Shown here: piece by piece, positions 26,783 through 36,185 of the stretch | Position numbering within the stretch: position 1 is the first letter of the stretch | Layout: each line of letters opens with the position of its first letter | Assembly: GCF_008808095.1 (NCBI RefSeq) | Contig: NZ_CP023396.1 | Span: forward strand, 806,001-870,000 | Origin: Pseudoalteromonas ruthenica | GTDB taxonomy: Bacteria > Pseudomonadota > Gammaproteobacteria > Enterobacterales > Alteromonadaceae | Length of the DNA stretch: 64,000 nt | Reading direction: 5' to 3' | Made by a program: the position numbers and the translations under genes | Notes under the pieces: model-generated | What the model was told of the DNA's origin: nothing | Seen by the model: only the letters and a program-made list of their open reading frames with translations | The model's database searches: none

Positions 26783-28021
26783 GTGGCTAAACGTCGAGTC
26801 GTAGTGACTGGCTTAGGTATGCTAACGCCGCTGGGTAACGATGTAGCGTCTACCTGGCAAGGCTTATTAAATGGACAAAGTGGCATAGGCCCTATCACCC
26901 ATTTTGATACAACAGATTTTGGCACCAAGTTCGCCGGTTTAATTAAAGATTTTGATGCCACTGATTACATGGCAAAAAAAGATACCAAGAAAATGGATTT
27001 ATTTATCCAATATGGTATCGCTGCAGGCCTTCAGGCGTTGGACGATTCTGGCTTAGAAATCACCGAACAAAATGCTGAACGCGTTGGTGTAGCTGTAGGT
27101 TCTGGTATTGGTGGCTTGTCTCTGATTGAAGAAAACCACGAAAAGCTGCTAAATGTAGGCCCACGTAAACTGTCGCCTTTTTATGTGCCATCGACCATTA
27201 TTAATATGATCTCTGGCCATCTTTCAATTATGAAAGGTCTGCGTGGACCGAATATCTCCATTGTTACTGCCTGTACGACCGGTTTGCACAATATTGGTCA
27301 TGCAGCGCGTATGATTGCCTATGGCGATGCCGATGCCATGCTTGCCGGTGGTGCTGAAAAAGCATCTACGCCAATGGGTATGGGCGGCTTTAGCGCCGCA
27401 CGAGCGCTCTCCACTCGCAACGACGACCCGCAAGCGGCGTCACGTCCGTGGGATAAAGACCGCGATGGTTTTGTACTCTCTGATGGTGCAGGTGTGATTG
27501 TGCTTGAAGAGTATGAGCATGCTAAAGCGCGAGGCGCTAATATTTATGCTGAGCTCGTCGGTTTTGGTATGAGCGGCGACGCTTTCCATATGACTTCGCC
27601 GCCAGCGGATGGTGCTGGCGCCGGTTTATCAATGGCCAATGCTATAAAAGATGCAGCCGTGAACCCAGAACAAGTGGGTTATATCAATGCGCACGGAACG
27701 TCGACTCCTGCAGGTGATAAGGCAGAGACCCAAGCCGTGAAAAATGTCTTTGGTGATGCCGCCAATAAAGTCATGGTCGGCTCTTCGAAATCGATGATGG
27801 GCCACCTTCTAGGTGCGGCGGGTTCTGTTGAATCAATCATTACTATCCTATCGCTGCGCGACCAGCAGGTGTCACCGACCATTAATTTGGATAACCCGGA
27901 CGAGGGCTGTGATCTTGATTATATTGCCCATACTGCGCGAGATGCAAAACTTGATTATGCGCTGTGTAACTCGTTTGGCTTTGGTGGTACTAACGGTTCA
28001 TTGTTATTCAAAAAAGTATAA
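26783..28021 (+). CDS. fabF: 3-oxoacyl-ACP synthase II FabF
   Basis: Condensing enzyme for fatty acid elongation and temperature control of unsaturation. GTG 26783 is the start, with GGAGG at 26773-26777 (5-nt spacing); the TTG at 26771 lies before that site. 412 residues. Catalytic triad C164 (VTACTTG), H304 (NAHGTSTP) and H341 (MGHLLGAAG). Last gene of the fab run; a terminator follows directly. Confidence 0.97.
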   Translation: MAKRRVVVTGLGMLTPLGNDVASTWQGLLNGQSGIGPITHFDTTDFGTKFAGLIKDFDATDYMAKKDTKKMDLFIQYGIAAGLQALDDSGLEITEQNAERVGVAVGSGIGGLSLIEENHEKLLNVGPRKLSPFYVPSTIINMISGHLSIMKGLRGPNISIVTACTTGLHNIGHAARMIAYGDADAMLAGGAEKASTPMGMGGFSAARALSTRNDDPQAASRPWDKDRDGFVLSDGAGVIVLEEYEHAKARGANIYAELVGFGMSGDAFHMTSPPADGAGAGLSMANAIKDAAVNPEQVGYINAHGTSTPAGDKAETQAVKNVFGDAANKVMVGSSKSMMGHLLGAAGSVESIITILSLRDQQVSPTINLDNPDEGCDLDYIAHTARDAKLDYALCNSFGFGGTNGSLLFKKV

Positions 28022-28072
28022 AGTGAATCCCTAGTTACGGCATAGACCGCACTAGGGCGATACTGGTACTAT

Positions 28073-28099
28073 AAGCTCGGTTATGACCGAGCTTTTTTA
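28073..28099 (+). terminator. Terminator after fabF, abutting pabC
   Basis: AAGCTCGG (28073-28080), loop TTATGA, CCGAGCTT (28087-28094), with the U-tract TTTTTT running to 28098. The pabC ATG (28101) is only two bases past the tract. Confidence 0.88.
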
Positions 28100-28100
28100 T

Positions 28101-28913
28101 ATGGATAAAACAATAATAAACGGCCAAGTGGCTACTTCTTTAAGTATCAATGATCGTGGGTTGAATTATGGTGATGGTTTTTTTACCACCGCTAAGGTCA
28201 GCCAGCGTGAGGTTGAACTGTGGCCTTTGCATATTGCTCGGTTGCAACAGTGTGCAACTCGCTTAGGTTTCCCTGAATTAGACATAGCTGCGCTCGAAGT
28301 AGACGTAGATGCTTTAATAGCAATGGCTCCAAGCGATGACTATGTTCTTAAAATAGTGTACACACGCGGCAGTGGCGGGCGTGGTTATGCTCCTCCAACA
28401 GATGCCCACATCCAGCGTATTGTGCGATTAATGCCGTACCCCACTCAGTATCAAACATTGGCAGAGACCGGCTTGAGCTTGTCGATTGCGCAGACCCGTT
28501 TAGCACAGCAACCGCTGTTAGCAGGGTTGAAAACGCTTAATCGTTTGGAGCAAGTATTGGTGAAGCAAGAAGCCGCAAAAGCACCCAGTGATGATATGCT
28601 AGTACTTGATACAACCGATAATGTTATTGAGACTTCCAGCGCTAATTTGTTGCTGTATCAACAAGGCCAGTGGTTTACCCCAAAACTTGACCAAGCGGGA
28701 GTAAAAGGGGTGTATTTAACGTATTTAAGCCAACATTTAGCTGTGCGCGAGCAACGTGTAAACTTGGCCACACTCTTCAGTGTGGATGCCTTGTATTGTT
28801 GTAACAGTTTGATGGGAGTGATCCCTATAAAGCGCTTGGCGCATCACGACTACAATGTAGATATTAGTAAAAGCGTGCTCACCAAAGCACTGAATAATAA
28901 GGGATTGGGTTAA
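28101..28913 (+). CDS. pabC: Aminodeoxychorismate lyase PabC
   Basis: PLP enzyme (class IV aminotransferase fold) that releases p-aminobenzoate for folate synthesis. 270 residues: MDKTIINGQ, SINDRGLNYGDGFFTT, KIVYTRGSGGRGY, and GLKTLNRLEQVLVKQEA with the PLP lysine. ATG 28101 matches the family start; ATG 28083 lies in the terminator loop. There is no Shine-Dalgarno: the start follows a terminator U-tract. The stop overlaps mltG by one base. pabC-mltG-tmk-holB is the standard order. Confidence 0.94.
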   Translation: MDKTIINGQVATSLSINDRGLNYGDGFFTTAKVSQREVELWPLHIARLQQCATRLGFPELDIAALEVDVDALIAMAPSDDYVLKIVYTRGSGGRGYAPPTDAHIQRIVRLMPYPTQYQTLAETGLSLSIAQTRLAQQPLLAGLKTLNRLEQVLVKQEAAKAPSDDMLVLDTTDNVIETSSANLLLYQQGQWFTPKLDQAGVKGVYLTYLSQHLAVREQRVNLATLFSVDALYCCNSLMGVIPIKRLAHHDYNVDISKSVLTKALNNKGLG

Positions 28914-29902
28914 TGTTACGGGTAGTCATATCGGTGTTGTTGTTAGCCATTGTTGCGACGGCAACGGGTTACTATCAAATTAAACAAGCTATGGTGGCAC
29001 CACTGCATTTACCTGAATCTCAGTTGGTGGAGGTACACAGTGGCACCGGGTTCAATCAACTGTGCCACCAGTGGCAGCAAAAGCAATGGCTTGATAGCTG
29101 CTGGCGATTCCAAGTATTAGCCAAGCTTGACCCCACGTTGACTGATCTTAAAGCCGGACTTTATCAGCTCAATCCGGGCACTGCACTTGCCGCATTTAGA
29201 CAAATTAGCCAAGGCAAAGAGCACCAGTTTAGCTTCACCATTATCGAAGGCGATAACTTGCGCCAGGTGCTAAGTCGACTTCAGCGCGCTCCCTATATAG
29301 AAAAGCCGTTGCATTGGGGCGACGAATTTCTTGGAAAGCCGCTGGATGAGCAGCTGGAAGGGCGTTTTTTTCCCGATACGTATCATTATCATGGCGGAGA
29401 CCATGCCGTGCAGGTGCTGACTCGCGCCTATCGTAAAATGGAAAGTGAATTAGACCAAGCGTGGCAGCAACGTAGTAGCAGTTCGCCACTCAATAGTGCT
29501 GATGAGGCATTAATTTTAGCCTCAATTATAGAGAAAGAAACCGGTGTTGCTGGGGAGCGGGCGTTAATTGCATCGGTGTTTGTTAACCGTCTTAACAAAG
29601 GCATGCGCTTGCAGACTGATCCTACGGTTATCTATGGTATTGGCCCTGAATTCGATGGCAATATTACCCGCGCCCATCTACGTGAAAAAACGCCATATAA
29701 TACCTATCGTATTGATGGCTTGCCGCCTACGCCCATTGCTATGCCGTCAAAAGCGGCCTTAGTGGCTGCGGTGCAACCGCAACAATCAGACTATTATTAT
29801 TTTGTCGCCAAGGGCGATGGCAGTCATCAGTTTTCAAAACGGCTTGAAGATCATAACCGAGCCGTACGTCAGTATCAGTTAAAGAGTCGAAATGACAGCT
29901 AA
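28913..29902 (+). CDS. mltG: Endolytic murein transglycosylase MltG
   Basis: MltG cleaves nascent glycan strands to end their growth. 329 residues: a membrane anchor (about 2-20), a LysM-like region, then the YceG catalytic domain with the glutamate in [16 protein letters not shown], and [16 protein letters not shown]. Its ATG overlaps the pabC stop (TAATG) and its end overlaps tmk by 11 bp, so translation is coupled across the run. Confidence 0.96.
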   Translation: MLRVVISVLLLAIVATATGYYQIKQAMVAPLHLPESQLVEVHSGTGFNQLCHQWQQKQWLDSCWRFQVLAKLDPTLTDLKAGLYQLNPGTALAAFRQISQGKEHQFSFTIIEGDNLRQVLSRLQRAPYIEKPLHWGDEFLGKPLDEQLEGRFFPDTYHYHGGDHAVQVLTRAYRKMESELDQAWQQRSSSSPLNSADEALILASIIEKETGVAGERALIASVFVNRLNKGMRLQTDPTVIYGIGPEFDGNITRAHLREKTPYNTYRIDGLPPTPIAMPSKAALVAAVQPQQSDYYYFVAKGDGSHQFSKRLEDHNRAVRQYQLKSRNDS

Positions 29903-30515
29903 GTTTATTGTAATTGAAGGCCTTGAGGGGTCGGGAAAGTCGACGGCAATGAAAATTTGCGCCGACACGTTGGCGCGTGCCAACATTGACTATATTACTA
30001 CCCGCGAGCCCGGTGGCACGCCCGTGGCTGAGCAGCTGCGCACTATTGTTAAACATACAGAGAAAGAATCCATTAGTACGCAAACCGAGTTACTATTGAT
30101 GTACGCTGCACGCTCGCAGCTATTGGAAAATGTGATTCGCCCGGCGCTTGCCAGTGGCCAATGGGTGCTTGGCGATCGTCACGATTTATCATCACAGGCT
30201 TATCAAGGTGGCGGTCGACAAATTTCTTGTGAAGTAATGAACTTCCTTAGCCAGTATGTACTGGCCGGTACTCGCCCTGATCTTACTGTGTATTTAGATA
30301 TCGAACCTGCTTTAGGTTTGGCTCGTGCTCGAGGCCGAGGTGAGTTAGATCGCATCGAGCGTGAAGACTTAAGTTTTTTTGAGCGCACACGCGCGCGCTA
30401 TCTTGAACTTGCTGAACAGGATGAACGTATTGTTGTTATTGATGCCTCTCAAGCAATTGAAAAAGTGCATCAGGATATTGAGCAAACGCTCTGTGAGTTT
30501 ATAGCGAGACGATAA
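29892..30515 (+). CDS. tmk: Thymidylate kinase
   Basis: Phosphorylates dTMP to dTDP. 207 residues with P-loop GLEGSGKST (10-18), the TREPGGTP substrate motif, [16 protein letters not shown] (here DRH where many have DRY or DRW), and a lid region ([11 protein letters not shown]). Overlaps mltG by 11 bp and holB by one base. Confidence 0.97.
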   Translation: MTAKFIVIEGLEGSGKSTAMKICADTLARANIDYITTREPGGTPVAEQLRTIVKHTEKESISTQTELLLMYAARSQLLENVIRPALASGQWVLGDRHDLSSQAYQGGGRQISCEVMNFLSQYVLAGTRPDLTVYLDIEPALGLARARGRGELDRIEREDLSFFERTRARYLELAEQDERIVVIDASQAIEKVHQDIEQTLCEFIARR

Positions 30516-31414
30516 TGTACCCATGGTTAAGTGCTATTGGGCAACAGTATGCCCGCCAGTTTGCGCAAGGGCGTTTGCACCACGCACATTTACTCTACGG
30601 TCCACAGGGCGTTGGTAAAAGGGCACTTGCTGAGTATTTAAGTGAGGCGCTGTTATGCCACCATAATGAGGGTATGCACCCCTGTGGACAATGCAAAAGC
30701 TGTCAGCTCAACCAAGCAGGCACACACCCAGATAGCTTAGTGTTGAGCGATGAGGGGGCCTCTATCGGGGTCGACAGTGTCCGTGCCATTAGTGATTTCG
30801 TGCATCACAGTGCGCAGCAAGCTGGGGCTAAATGTATCATTGTCCCTGAGGCTCAACGCATGACGGTGGCGGCCAGTAATGCTTTGTTAAAAACCTTGGA
30901 AGAGCCTAACGCGCACTGTTACCTGTGGCTATTAAGTTCAGACAGTGCCACGTTGCCGGCAACGATTCTAAGCCGCTGTGCTAAGCAACACGTATATGTT
31001 GATGATGAGCATGCAGTGCAGCAGTGGCTAACTCACCATGCGGCGATGGCAATGGCAAGCGCCTTTGCAAAGCACTTTATCTCGCAACCTTTGTTACTAA
31101 AGCACTGGCAAGATAATGATGAGCTAGAGCAAATTCAAACCTTGTATCAGGCAGTTAGCCAGCTACAAAATGGCACAGATGGGCACAAGTTAGTTGATAT
31201 TTTGACGCAAAACTCACAATATATTGCTATCTTTAGGCTGTTTGTCAGCCAATTTTTATTGCAACAGTCTCAAAAAGGGGCCAGTTTTGCATCGCTGCAA
31301 CGTTGTGAACAGCAATTGCAACGCTTTAGTGAAACGTTAACACAGACCTCAGGACTAAATATTACTTTGGCGGTGTCGCAGTTGCTGCGCACCCTAAGAC
31401 GAGAATTCCAATAA
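30515..31414 (+). CDS. holB: DNA polymerase III delta' subunit HolB
   Basis: Clamp-loader subunit. 299 residues: GPQGVGKRALAEYL near 30-43, a zinc module (CGQCKSC), SNALLKTLEEP, and LSRCAKQ, the SRC motif that acts in trans on gamma/tau. Starts on the tmk stop (TAATG). Followed 13 bp later by a PilZ gene, the usual neighbour. Confidence 0.96.
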   Translation: MYPWLSAIGQQYARQFAQGRLHHAHLLYGPQGVGKRALAEYLSEALLCHHNEGMHPCGQCKSCQLNQAGTHPDSLVLSDEGASIGVDSVRAISDFVHHSAQQAGAKCIIVPEAQRMTVAASNALLKTLEEPNAHCYLWLLSSDSATLPATILSRCAKQHVYVDDEHAVQQWLTHHAAMAMASAFAKHFISQPLLLKHWQDNDELEQIQTLYQAVSQLQNGTDGHKLVDILTQNSQYIAIFRLFVSQFLLQQSQKGASFASLQRCEQQLQRFSETLTQTSGLNITLAVSQLLRTLRREFQ

Positions 31415-31427
31415 TAAAGGAGCCAAT

Positions 31428-31754
31428 GTGCAAGAGCTACTTGTAGAATTAGACGATTTGGATGAGTTGTATCGTTGTTATATGCCTTATATAAAAAGTG
31501 GCGGCTTGTTCGTGCGTACCAACATGAATTACGAAATGGGCCAATCGCTGGCGCTACGCGTTACCTTGCCAGACTCGCTCGAAGACGATGTGGTCACCGG
31601 GAAAGTCGTATGGGTGACGCCGATTGGCGCGCAGAGCTCTAACCCCCCGGGTATCGGCATCGGTTTTATCGACGACAAAACGCATGTGCGCGACAAGATC
31701 GAAAAAATGCTCGGCACTATGTTAAACTCCGGCAATCCAACGTACACCATGTAA
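31428..31754 (+). CDS. PilZ domain protein (type IV pilus PilZ-like)
   Basis: 108 residues from GTG 31428, with AAGGAG (31417-31422) 5 nt upstream. A single PilZ domain close to the Pseudomonas PilZ protein (YIKSGGLFVRTN, VTLPDSLEDDVVTGKVVWVTP, PGIGIGFID). The RxxxR and D/NxSxxG c-di-GMP motifs are not complete, as in the classical PilZ subgroup that does not bind c-di-GMP but is needed for pilus assembly. Gene order holB-pilZ-tatD is conserved widely. Confidence 0.92.
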   Translation: MQELLVELDDLDELYRCYMPYIKSGGLFVRTNMNYEMGQSLALRVTLPDSLEDDVVTGKVVWVTPIGAQSSNPPGIGIGFIDDKTHVRDKIEKMLGTMLNSGNPTYTM

Positions 31755-31770
31755 GGCCCAAGGCCTTACA
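31750..31770 (+). repeat. 9-bp inverted repeat over the pilZ stop
   Basis: TGTAAGGCC (31750-31758)/GGCCTTACA (31762-31770), loop CAA. The arm contains the pilZ stop codon. No U-tract follows, so probably not a full terminator. Confidence 0.6.
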
Positions 31771-31788
31771 TCAACCAAGCAGTATTCC

Positions 31789-32568
31789 ATGATTGTAGAT
31801 TCGCATTGCCACCTCGATAAACTTGACTTTGATAAGCTAGACACCGACTTAGACGGTGTTTTACAACAGGCGCGAGAGCGTGATGTTGAACACTTTTTGT
31901 GTGTTAACGTGACCTTGGATAAATTTCCACAAATGCTTGAGACGATTGCTCCTTACAGCGATGTATCGGCATCTTGTGGGGTGCATCCATTGGACCAAAA
32001 AGACGCGCTCAATATTGACCAGCTCCGACAATTGGCTGCCAGTGATAAGGTCGTTGCCGTTGGTGAAACCGGTCTTGATTACTACTACAGTGCTGAAACC
32101 AAGCCAGTACAACTAGAGAGTTTTGTCGGCCACATTGATGTCGCCAACGAGTTGGATAAACCGCTTATTATTCACACCCGAGATGCGCGCGAGGATACCA
32201 TCAACCTCATGCGCGAACACCACGCTGAACGCTGTGGTGGCGTGTTGCATTGCTTTACTGAAGATTACGACATGGCAAAAAAAGCCATGGATTTGGGCTT
32301 TTATATCTCTATCTCCGGAATTGTGACATTTCGCAATGCTGAGCAGTTACGTGATGTCGTTAAGCAAATTCCGCTCGACAGGTTACTGATTGAGACCGAC
32401 TCGCCTTATTTGGCACCGGTGCCGCATCGTGGGAAAACCAATCAGCCTGCGTATGTGCAGGATGTAGCTTACTTTATTGCTGAGCTTAAAGGCATCAGTT
32501 ATAAAGAGCTGGCAACGGCCACTACCGACAACTTTTATCGCTTGTTCAACCGTATTCCTCGGCGTTAA
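31789..32568 (+). CDS. TatD-family metal-dependent DNase (YcfH-like)
   Basis: 259 residues. Metal ligands in DSHCHLD (4-10), E in GETGLDYY, H in IIHTRDA, H in GVLHCFT and D in ETDSPYLAP. Members of this family are 3'-5' exonucleases or D-aminoacyl-tRNA deacylase-like; E. coli YcfH is the counterpart at this locus. Lies 34 bp after pilZ. Confidence 0.93.
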   Translation: MIVDSHCHLDKLDFDKLDTDLDGVLQQARERDVEHFLCVNVTLDKFPQMLETIAPYSDVSASCGVHPLDQKDALNIDQLRQLAASDKVVAVGETGLDYYYSAETKPVQLESFVGHIDVANELDKPLIIHTRDAREDTINLMREHHAERCGGVLHCFTEDYDMAKKAMDLGFYISISGIVTFRNAEQLRDVVKQIPLDRLLIETDSPYLAPVPHRGKTNQPAYVQDVAYFIAELKGISYKELATATTDNFYRLFNRIPRR

Positions 32569-32587
32569 TTAGGGTAGGGCCGGCGCA

Positions 32588-34423
32588 ATGACATCGTTAC
32601 CTGTGTTGCTTTTAGGCCCTGTGGTGCGCCGCGCTGAGAAACAGCAAATCCGCATCCAGCTGGCGACTTCCCAGGCGTTAGAGCCAGTGTTTAAGCTTCA
32701 TCAGCACCGCAGTGAGCAACACACCGAAACACTGCGCCTGGGAGAGCATTTATACCTCCATAACTGTACCCTTACGCCAGTGAATGGCGCATTTAGTACC
32801 GATATCCACCTCGCTTACAGCCTGTATTTTGGCTCCGAAGCCCATGACTTGGGTGACTATTGCTACGCTGATGCGACGCTGCCAAGCCTATTGATCCCGG
32901 AGCAACTGCGCTCTGTGCTTCATGGCTCGTGCCGCAACCCTCATCACTACAGTGAAGATGCCCTCGTGCAGGGCGATAAGTTAATGCAGCAAAGTCATAG
33001 TAATGCCGAGAAAAGACCCCAGCTGTTGCTCCTTAGCGGCGATCAAATTTATGCTGACGACGTGGCTGGGCCGATGCTGCTGGCTATCCACCAGCTGATT
33101 GAGCGTCTCGGCATTTATCGCGAGGGTGAGCAGCTGATAGCGCTCAGCCAACAAGTACAAGATGACTTGTATAACCGTGCTTGTAAATTGCCCCATACGC
33201 CATGGCAAAAGCGCTCGAAGTGGCAATTAGGCTATTGGTTGCGCCGCGACGAGCCGCACTTTAGTAGTGTCAAAAGTGCCAACCACTTAGTGCATTTTGA
33301 AGAATTCATAGCGCTTTACCTATTGAGTTTGGGAGCACCGTGTTGGCAACTAATCGACACCGAGCAACTCCAACTCAGTGACAGTCACCCCCATTACCAA
33401 ACCTTCCAACAAGAGCGCACCCACGTGCTTGAATTCGCTGCCTCGCAGCCTTATGCGGCGCGGCTATTTGCTCATGTGTCGAGTTTGATGATTTTTGACG
33501 ACCATGATGTGACTGATGATTGGAACCTTACCGCAAATTGGGAGCAAGCGGTGTATACCCACCCGGCTAGCCGAGCGATTATCGGCAACGCCATGCTCAG
33601 CTATGCGTTGTTTCAGGGTTGGGGGAACTGCGCCAGTGACACACCATGGCCGTTCTTTGAGGCATTGAAAAAAGCCCGAGGGGATGGCTTTTGGCATTTA
33701 GCACCACTGTATAAGCCATTATTAAACTACGACTATTGGCACTATGAACTGCCAACTAGCCCTAAGGTTGTGGTACTTGACACGCGTACCCATCGCTGGC
33801 GTAACGAACAAGATTTTAACGAACCTTCAGGGCTACTAGATTGGCAGCGACTACTGGAGTTGGAGAACAGTCTTCAGGGCTCAGAGCAAGTATTACTGGT
33901 ATCGCCTGCGCCGGTATTTGGGGTTAAGTCCATTGAAGCTATTCAAGCTGTGTTTACTCTGTGTAATCAGCCGCTGGTGGTGGATTGTGAAAACTGGATG
34001 GCACATGAGGGATCAGCTAAAAAACTGCTGAATATTTTCCGCCGTTTGGATACGCCCCAGGAAACCATTATTCTTTCTGGCGACGTTCATTATTCGTTTT
34101 GTTTTTCAGTGCGGGCGCGTTTCTCTGAACGAGAAAACCGCATTTGGCAACTAACCGCCAGCGGCATTAAAAACGAATTTCCACGAAAGCTGATTAACGT
34201 GCTCGACAAGCTTGATTCGATTTTATACTCACCACGAAGCCCACTGAATTTATTCACTAAACGCTGGCAAATGAAAGTTGATAAACACGACACCACCTCG
34301 GGACCACAAAAGCATTTGGTCAGTCATGCAGCGATTAGTCTTGTGGAGCTAGAGCACGGCAAATTGTGTCGTTATCGACTGTTACACAGTGACAACAGTG
34401 TCACCGAATATGAGCTTGATTAG
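32588..34423 (+). CDS. PhoD-like metallophosphatase of unknown substrate
   Basis: 611 residues, no signal peptide. The N-terminal ~110 residues form a beta-rich domain (LLGPVVRRAEKQQIRIQLA), the rest a calcineurin-like PhoD fold: GDQIYADD (D152), FDDHDVTDDW (D304-D307), PAPVFG, and SGDVHYSF (D499, H501). Cytoplasmic location separates it from Tat-exported PhoD. Relatives are annotated alkaline phosphatase family but substrates are mostly unknown. It lies 19 bp after tatD and may be the last gene of that run. Confidence 0.85.
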   Translation: MTSLPVLLLGPVVRRAEKQQIRIQLATSQALEPVFKLHQHRSEQHTETLRLGEHLYLHNCTLTPVNGAFSTDIHLAYSLYFGSEAHDLGDYCYADATLPSLLIPEQLRSVLHGSCRNPHHYSEDALVQGDKLMQQSHSNAEKRPQLLLLSGDQIYADDVAGPMLLAIHQLIERLGIYREGEQLIALSQQVQDDLYNRACKLPHTPWQKRSKWQLGYWLRRDEPHFSSVKSANHLVHFEEFIALYLLSLGAPCWQLIDTEQLQLSDSHPHYQTFQQERTHVLEFAASQPYAARLFAHVSSLMIFDDHDVTDDWNLTANWEQAVYTHPASRAIIGNAMLSYALFQGWGNCASDTPWPFFEALKKARGDGFWHLAPLYKPLLNYDYWHYELPTSPKVVVLDTRTHRWRNEQDFNEPSGLLDWQRLLELENSLQGSEQVLLVSPAPVFGVKSIEAIQAVFTLCNQPLVVDCENWMAHEGSAKKLLNIFRRLDTPQETIILSGDVHYSFCFSVRARFSERENRIWQLTASGIKNEFPRKLINVLDKLDSILYSPRSPLNLFTKRWQMKVDKHDTTSGPQKHLVSHAAISLVELEHGKLCRYRLLHSDNSVTEYELD

Positions 34424-34426
34424 CCC

Positions 34427-34744
34427 TTAGCTACGCTGTAGGCACTGAATGATGCTTTGCGCCAAAACTAAGCTGGTTTGCGGTAAAGTGCTGAGAGAGT
34501 TTGCTAGCGGTTGATAGTTTTCGTCGCTGTTATTACAGGTATCTAGAAGAGTGAGCTTGGGCGCTGCAGCAGAATAGCTGCGCTGCTGTAAAAATGCGTA
34601 ACTGTCTGAGTCTTTGCTGTATTTGGGCGCCACTTGCGCGTGCATCTGTGCATCAATACTGCGCTCAACCAAAATTGGAGGGATCACACCGATAAGACCA
34701 AATAGACCAAATGCGTACACTGTGTTTATTATTTTATCCTTCAT
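34427..34744 (-). CDS. Small predicted membrane-anchored protein, unknown function
   Basis: 105 residues from ATG 34744, with AGAGG upstream; earlier in-frame starts to 34798 are less likely. One hydrophobic segment (about 6-25: VYAFGLFGLIGVIPPILV) acts as anchor or signal. The rest is polar with two cysteines (LLDTCNNS and near the C-terminal IIQCLQ). Not recognised. It converges on the PhoD-like gene with a 3-bp gap. Confidence 0.65.
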   Translation of the reverse strand: MKDKIINTVYAFGLFGLIGVIPPILVERSIDAQMHAQVAPKYSKDSDSYAFLQQRSYSAAAPKLTLLDTCNNSDENYQPLANSLSTLPQTSLVLAQSIIQCLQRS

Positions 34745-35085
34745 CGCTGTTTTCCTCTGTGTTTGTAAAGTTTTCGCGGACATTGAAATTTTTATCAATA
34801 AATGTCGCTAAATAGCGACATTTTTCGCCTTTGCACGGTTAAGTATCAAAAACAGTGCCAACTTAGTTCAACGTGTTCTATTCGCGCTGATAATGGTGTG
34901 AAAGCTCCTGTGGGCGACCTGGATAAAGTGGCAAAAGCCCGGTCTTCGAATGTGCTGGTGAAAAGGCCAGCAAAGTGCAAACATAGATTGGTGATGTACG
35001 CATTCCATTCGCTGAAGATGATCAACCAGAGACTAAAGCACAAGTGATGCGCTTTTAAAATGGTGAAACAGTGATGGAGGGAGAT

Positions 35086-35196
35086 ATGACTATTGTGTTC
35101 AATAATGCCATGGCGTTAGCAGATAAAGTAACTAACATAGCGTCAAATAGTGGTTTGATTGCAAAAGCAGATAAAGTGGCGGTTAACTTTAAGTGA
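35086..35196 (+). CDS. Possible 36-residue ORF (uncertain)
   Basis: ATG 35086 has an excellent Shine-Dalgarno (GGAGG, 35076-35080, 5-nt spacing) and runs 36 codons to TGA 35194, reading MTIVFNNAMALADKV then TNIASNSGLIAKADK. No membrane segment, cysteine or known motif. It may be a real small protein or the remnant of a longer gene. Its only support is the ribosome binding site. Confidence 0.3.
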   Translation: MTIVFNNAMALADKVTNIASNSGLIAKADKVAVNFK

Positions 35197-35302
35197 TTGG
35201 CAACGCCTTGACTAAGGTGTACGCATGCTCGCAGCATTAGTGCGAGCGATAAAGCAATATAATTATCTGAACTAGCTGAGGATATGGTCATAACTGACTA
35301 AG

Positions 35303-35338
35303 TTCAGGTTGGACGCCTTGTTAACCTGAAGTCCAACC
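35303..35338. repeat. Two overlapping, mutually exclusive inverted repeats
   Basis: TTCAGGTT (35303-35310) pairs with AACCTGAA (35323-35330), and GGTTGGAC (35307-35314) pairs with GTCCAACC (35331-35338). They share GGTT, so only one can form fully. Located just after the deacetylase stop; no U-tract either side. Confidence 0.55.
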
Positions 35339-35342
35339 GAAG

Positions 35343-36185
35343 TTATGGAGCCGTACGATTACTGCGTACATAGTCGGCGACCTCGCTAACAGTGCCTACC
35401 CAAAAGCCATTGTCGGGGTCGTTAATATACGCGAGCAGTTGCTCCAACGCTTGTGTGTCGACGGTATAAGGGCCCCGTTTGCCAATATCGTGGCCTGCTA
35501 AGATAATCCAGCTGTTATTTTCGCGATAGCGCTCCAGTAACTTTTTGATTTGCGCAAAACGCAGACCATCAATACGTATACCAGTGAGCTGGGCGAAGTC
35601 GGTAAAGTTGGGATTGTTAGCCGTCTCATCATTCCAAGTGCGGCCGGTGTCAAACAGGGTCGCTACCAAGGGCACATAGCTTTGTGTGTCTTTACCCCGG
35701 CCAACAAAGGTATGACCACAGGGATAGGCAAACGCGCGAGGGGTCACACCTAAATGTTTCTTAAAATAGTGGTTAGCCTCTTTAATGTCGTTTTCTAACC
35801 AGGCTAGGGTGGTCTGCTCTAGAGACAGGCCTTTTTTACGCAGCCATTCAAAGTTACCAGAGCATAAATGGTGGCTTGTGTGATTGCCTAATTCATGGCC
35901 ATTGTTAATCGCCGCTTGCCACTGCGCTAAGCGCTCAGCAATGGGCTCAGGCTGGGCATAGAAAGTCGCTTTTACTTGGTATTTGTCTAAAATGGCCATG
36001 CCTACATCAACTTGAGAGTGGCGACCATCATCAAAACTTAGACTGATGGCATTGGGCTTCCCATTGGGGTAGCTAAATCCGCTATAAAGACCGCTTTGTT
36101 GATCTTGGGCCTTTGCTTTTGCGTCACTCATTCCCAGTGCAGCACTCAGCATAGCAATTACCAACAAAGCTCCTCGCACAACCAT
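35343..36185 (-). CDS. Secreted polysaccharide deacetylase (NodB/CE4 family)
   Basis: 280 residues with a signal peptide (about 1-22). NodB fold: SLSFDDGRH holds the catalytic and metal aspartates D52 and D53, and GNHTSHH gives the metal histidines H102 and H106. Later RAFAYPCGH replaces the usual RxPYG motif 3, and ILAGHDIGK carries the C-terminal catalytic histidine. It should remove N- or O-acetyl groups from a cell-surface or environmental polymer; the substrate is unknown. A stand-alone gene with no polysaccharide cluster around it. Confidence 0.88.
   Translation of the reverse strand: MVVRGALLVIAMLSAALGMSDAKAKAQDQQSGLYSGFSYPNGKPNAISLSFDDGRHSQVDVGMAILDKYQVKATFYAQPEPIAERLAQWQAAINNGHELGNHTSHHLCSGNFEWLRKKGLSLEQTTLAWLENDIKEANHYFKKHLGVTPRAFAYPCGHTFVGRGKDTQSYVPLVATLFDTGRTWNDETANNPNFTDFAQLTGIRIDGLRFAQIKKLLERYRENNSWIILAGHDIGKRGPYTVDTQALEQLLAYINDPDNGFWVGTVSEVADYVRSNRTAP

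Larger units (their letters stand above)
34745..35342. other. 598-bp gap with decayed-looking coding fragments
   Basis: No full gene. Short pieces look like former coding sequence: a plus frame near 34890-34960 reads GVKAPVGDLDKVAKA, and the 36-codon ORF at 35086 contains ADKVTNIA and KADKV. The string GATAAAGT(A/G) recurs at about 34922, 35121 and 35170. Stops in all frames break them up, so a degenerate gene or repeat is more likely than an intact one. Confidence 0.5.

Noticed and set aside
34802..35047. 81-residue plus ORF in the decayed gap
   Set aside because: No ribosome binding site, odd composition and no family match; treated as part of the degenerate locus.
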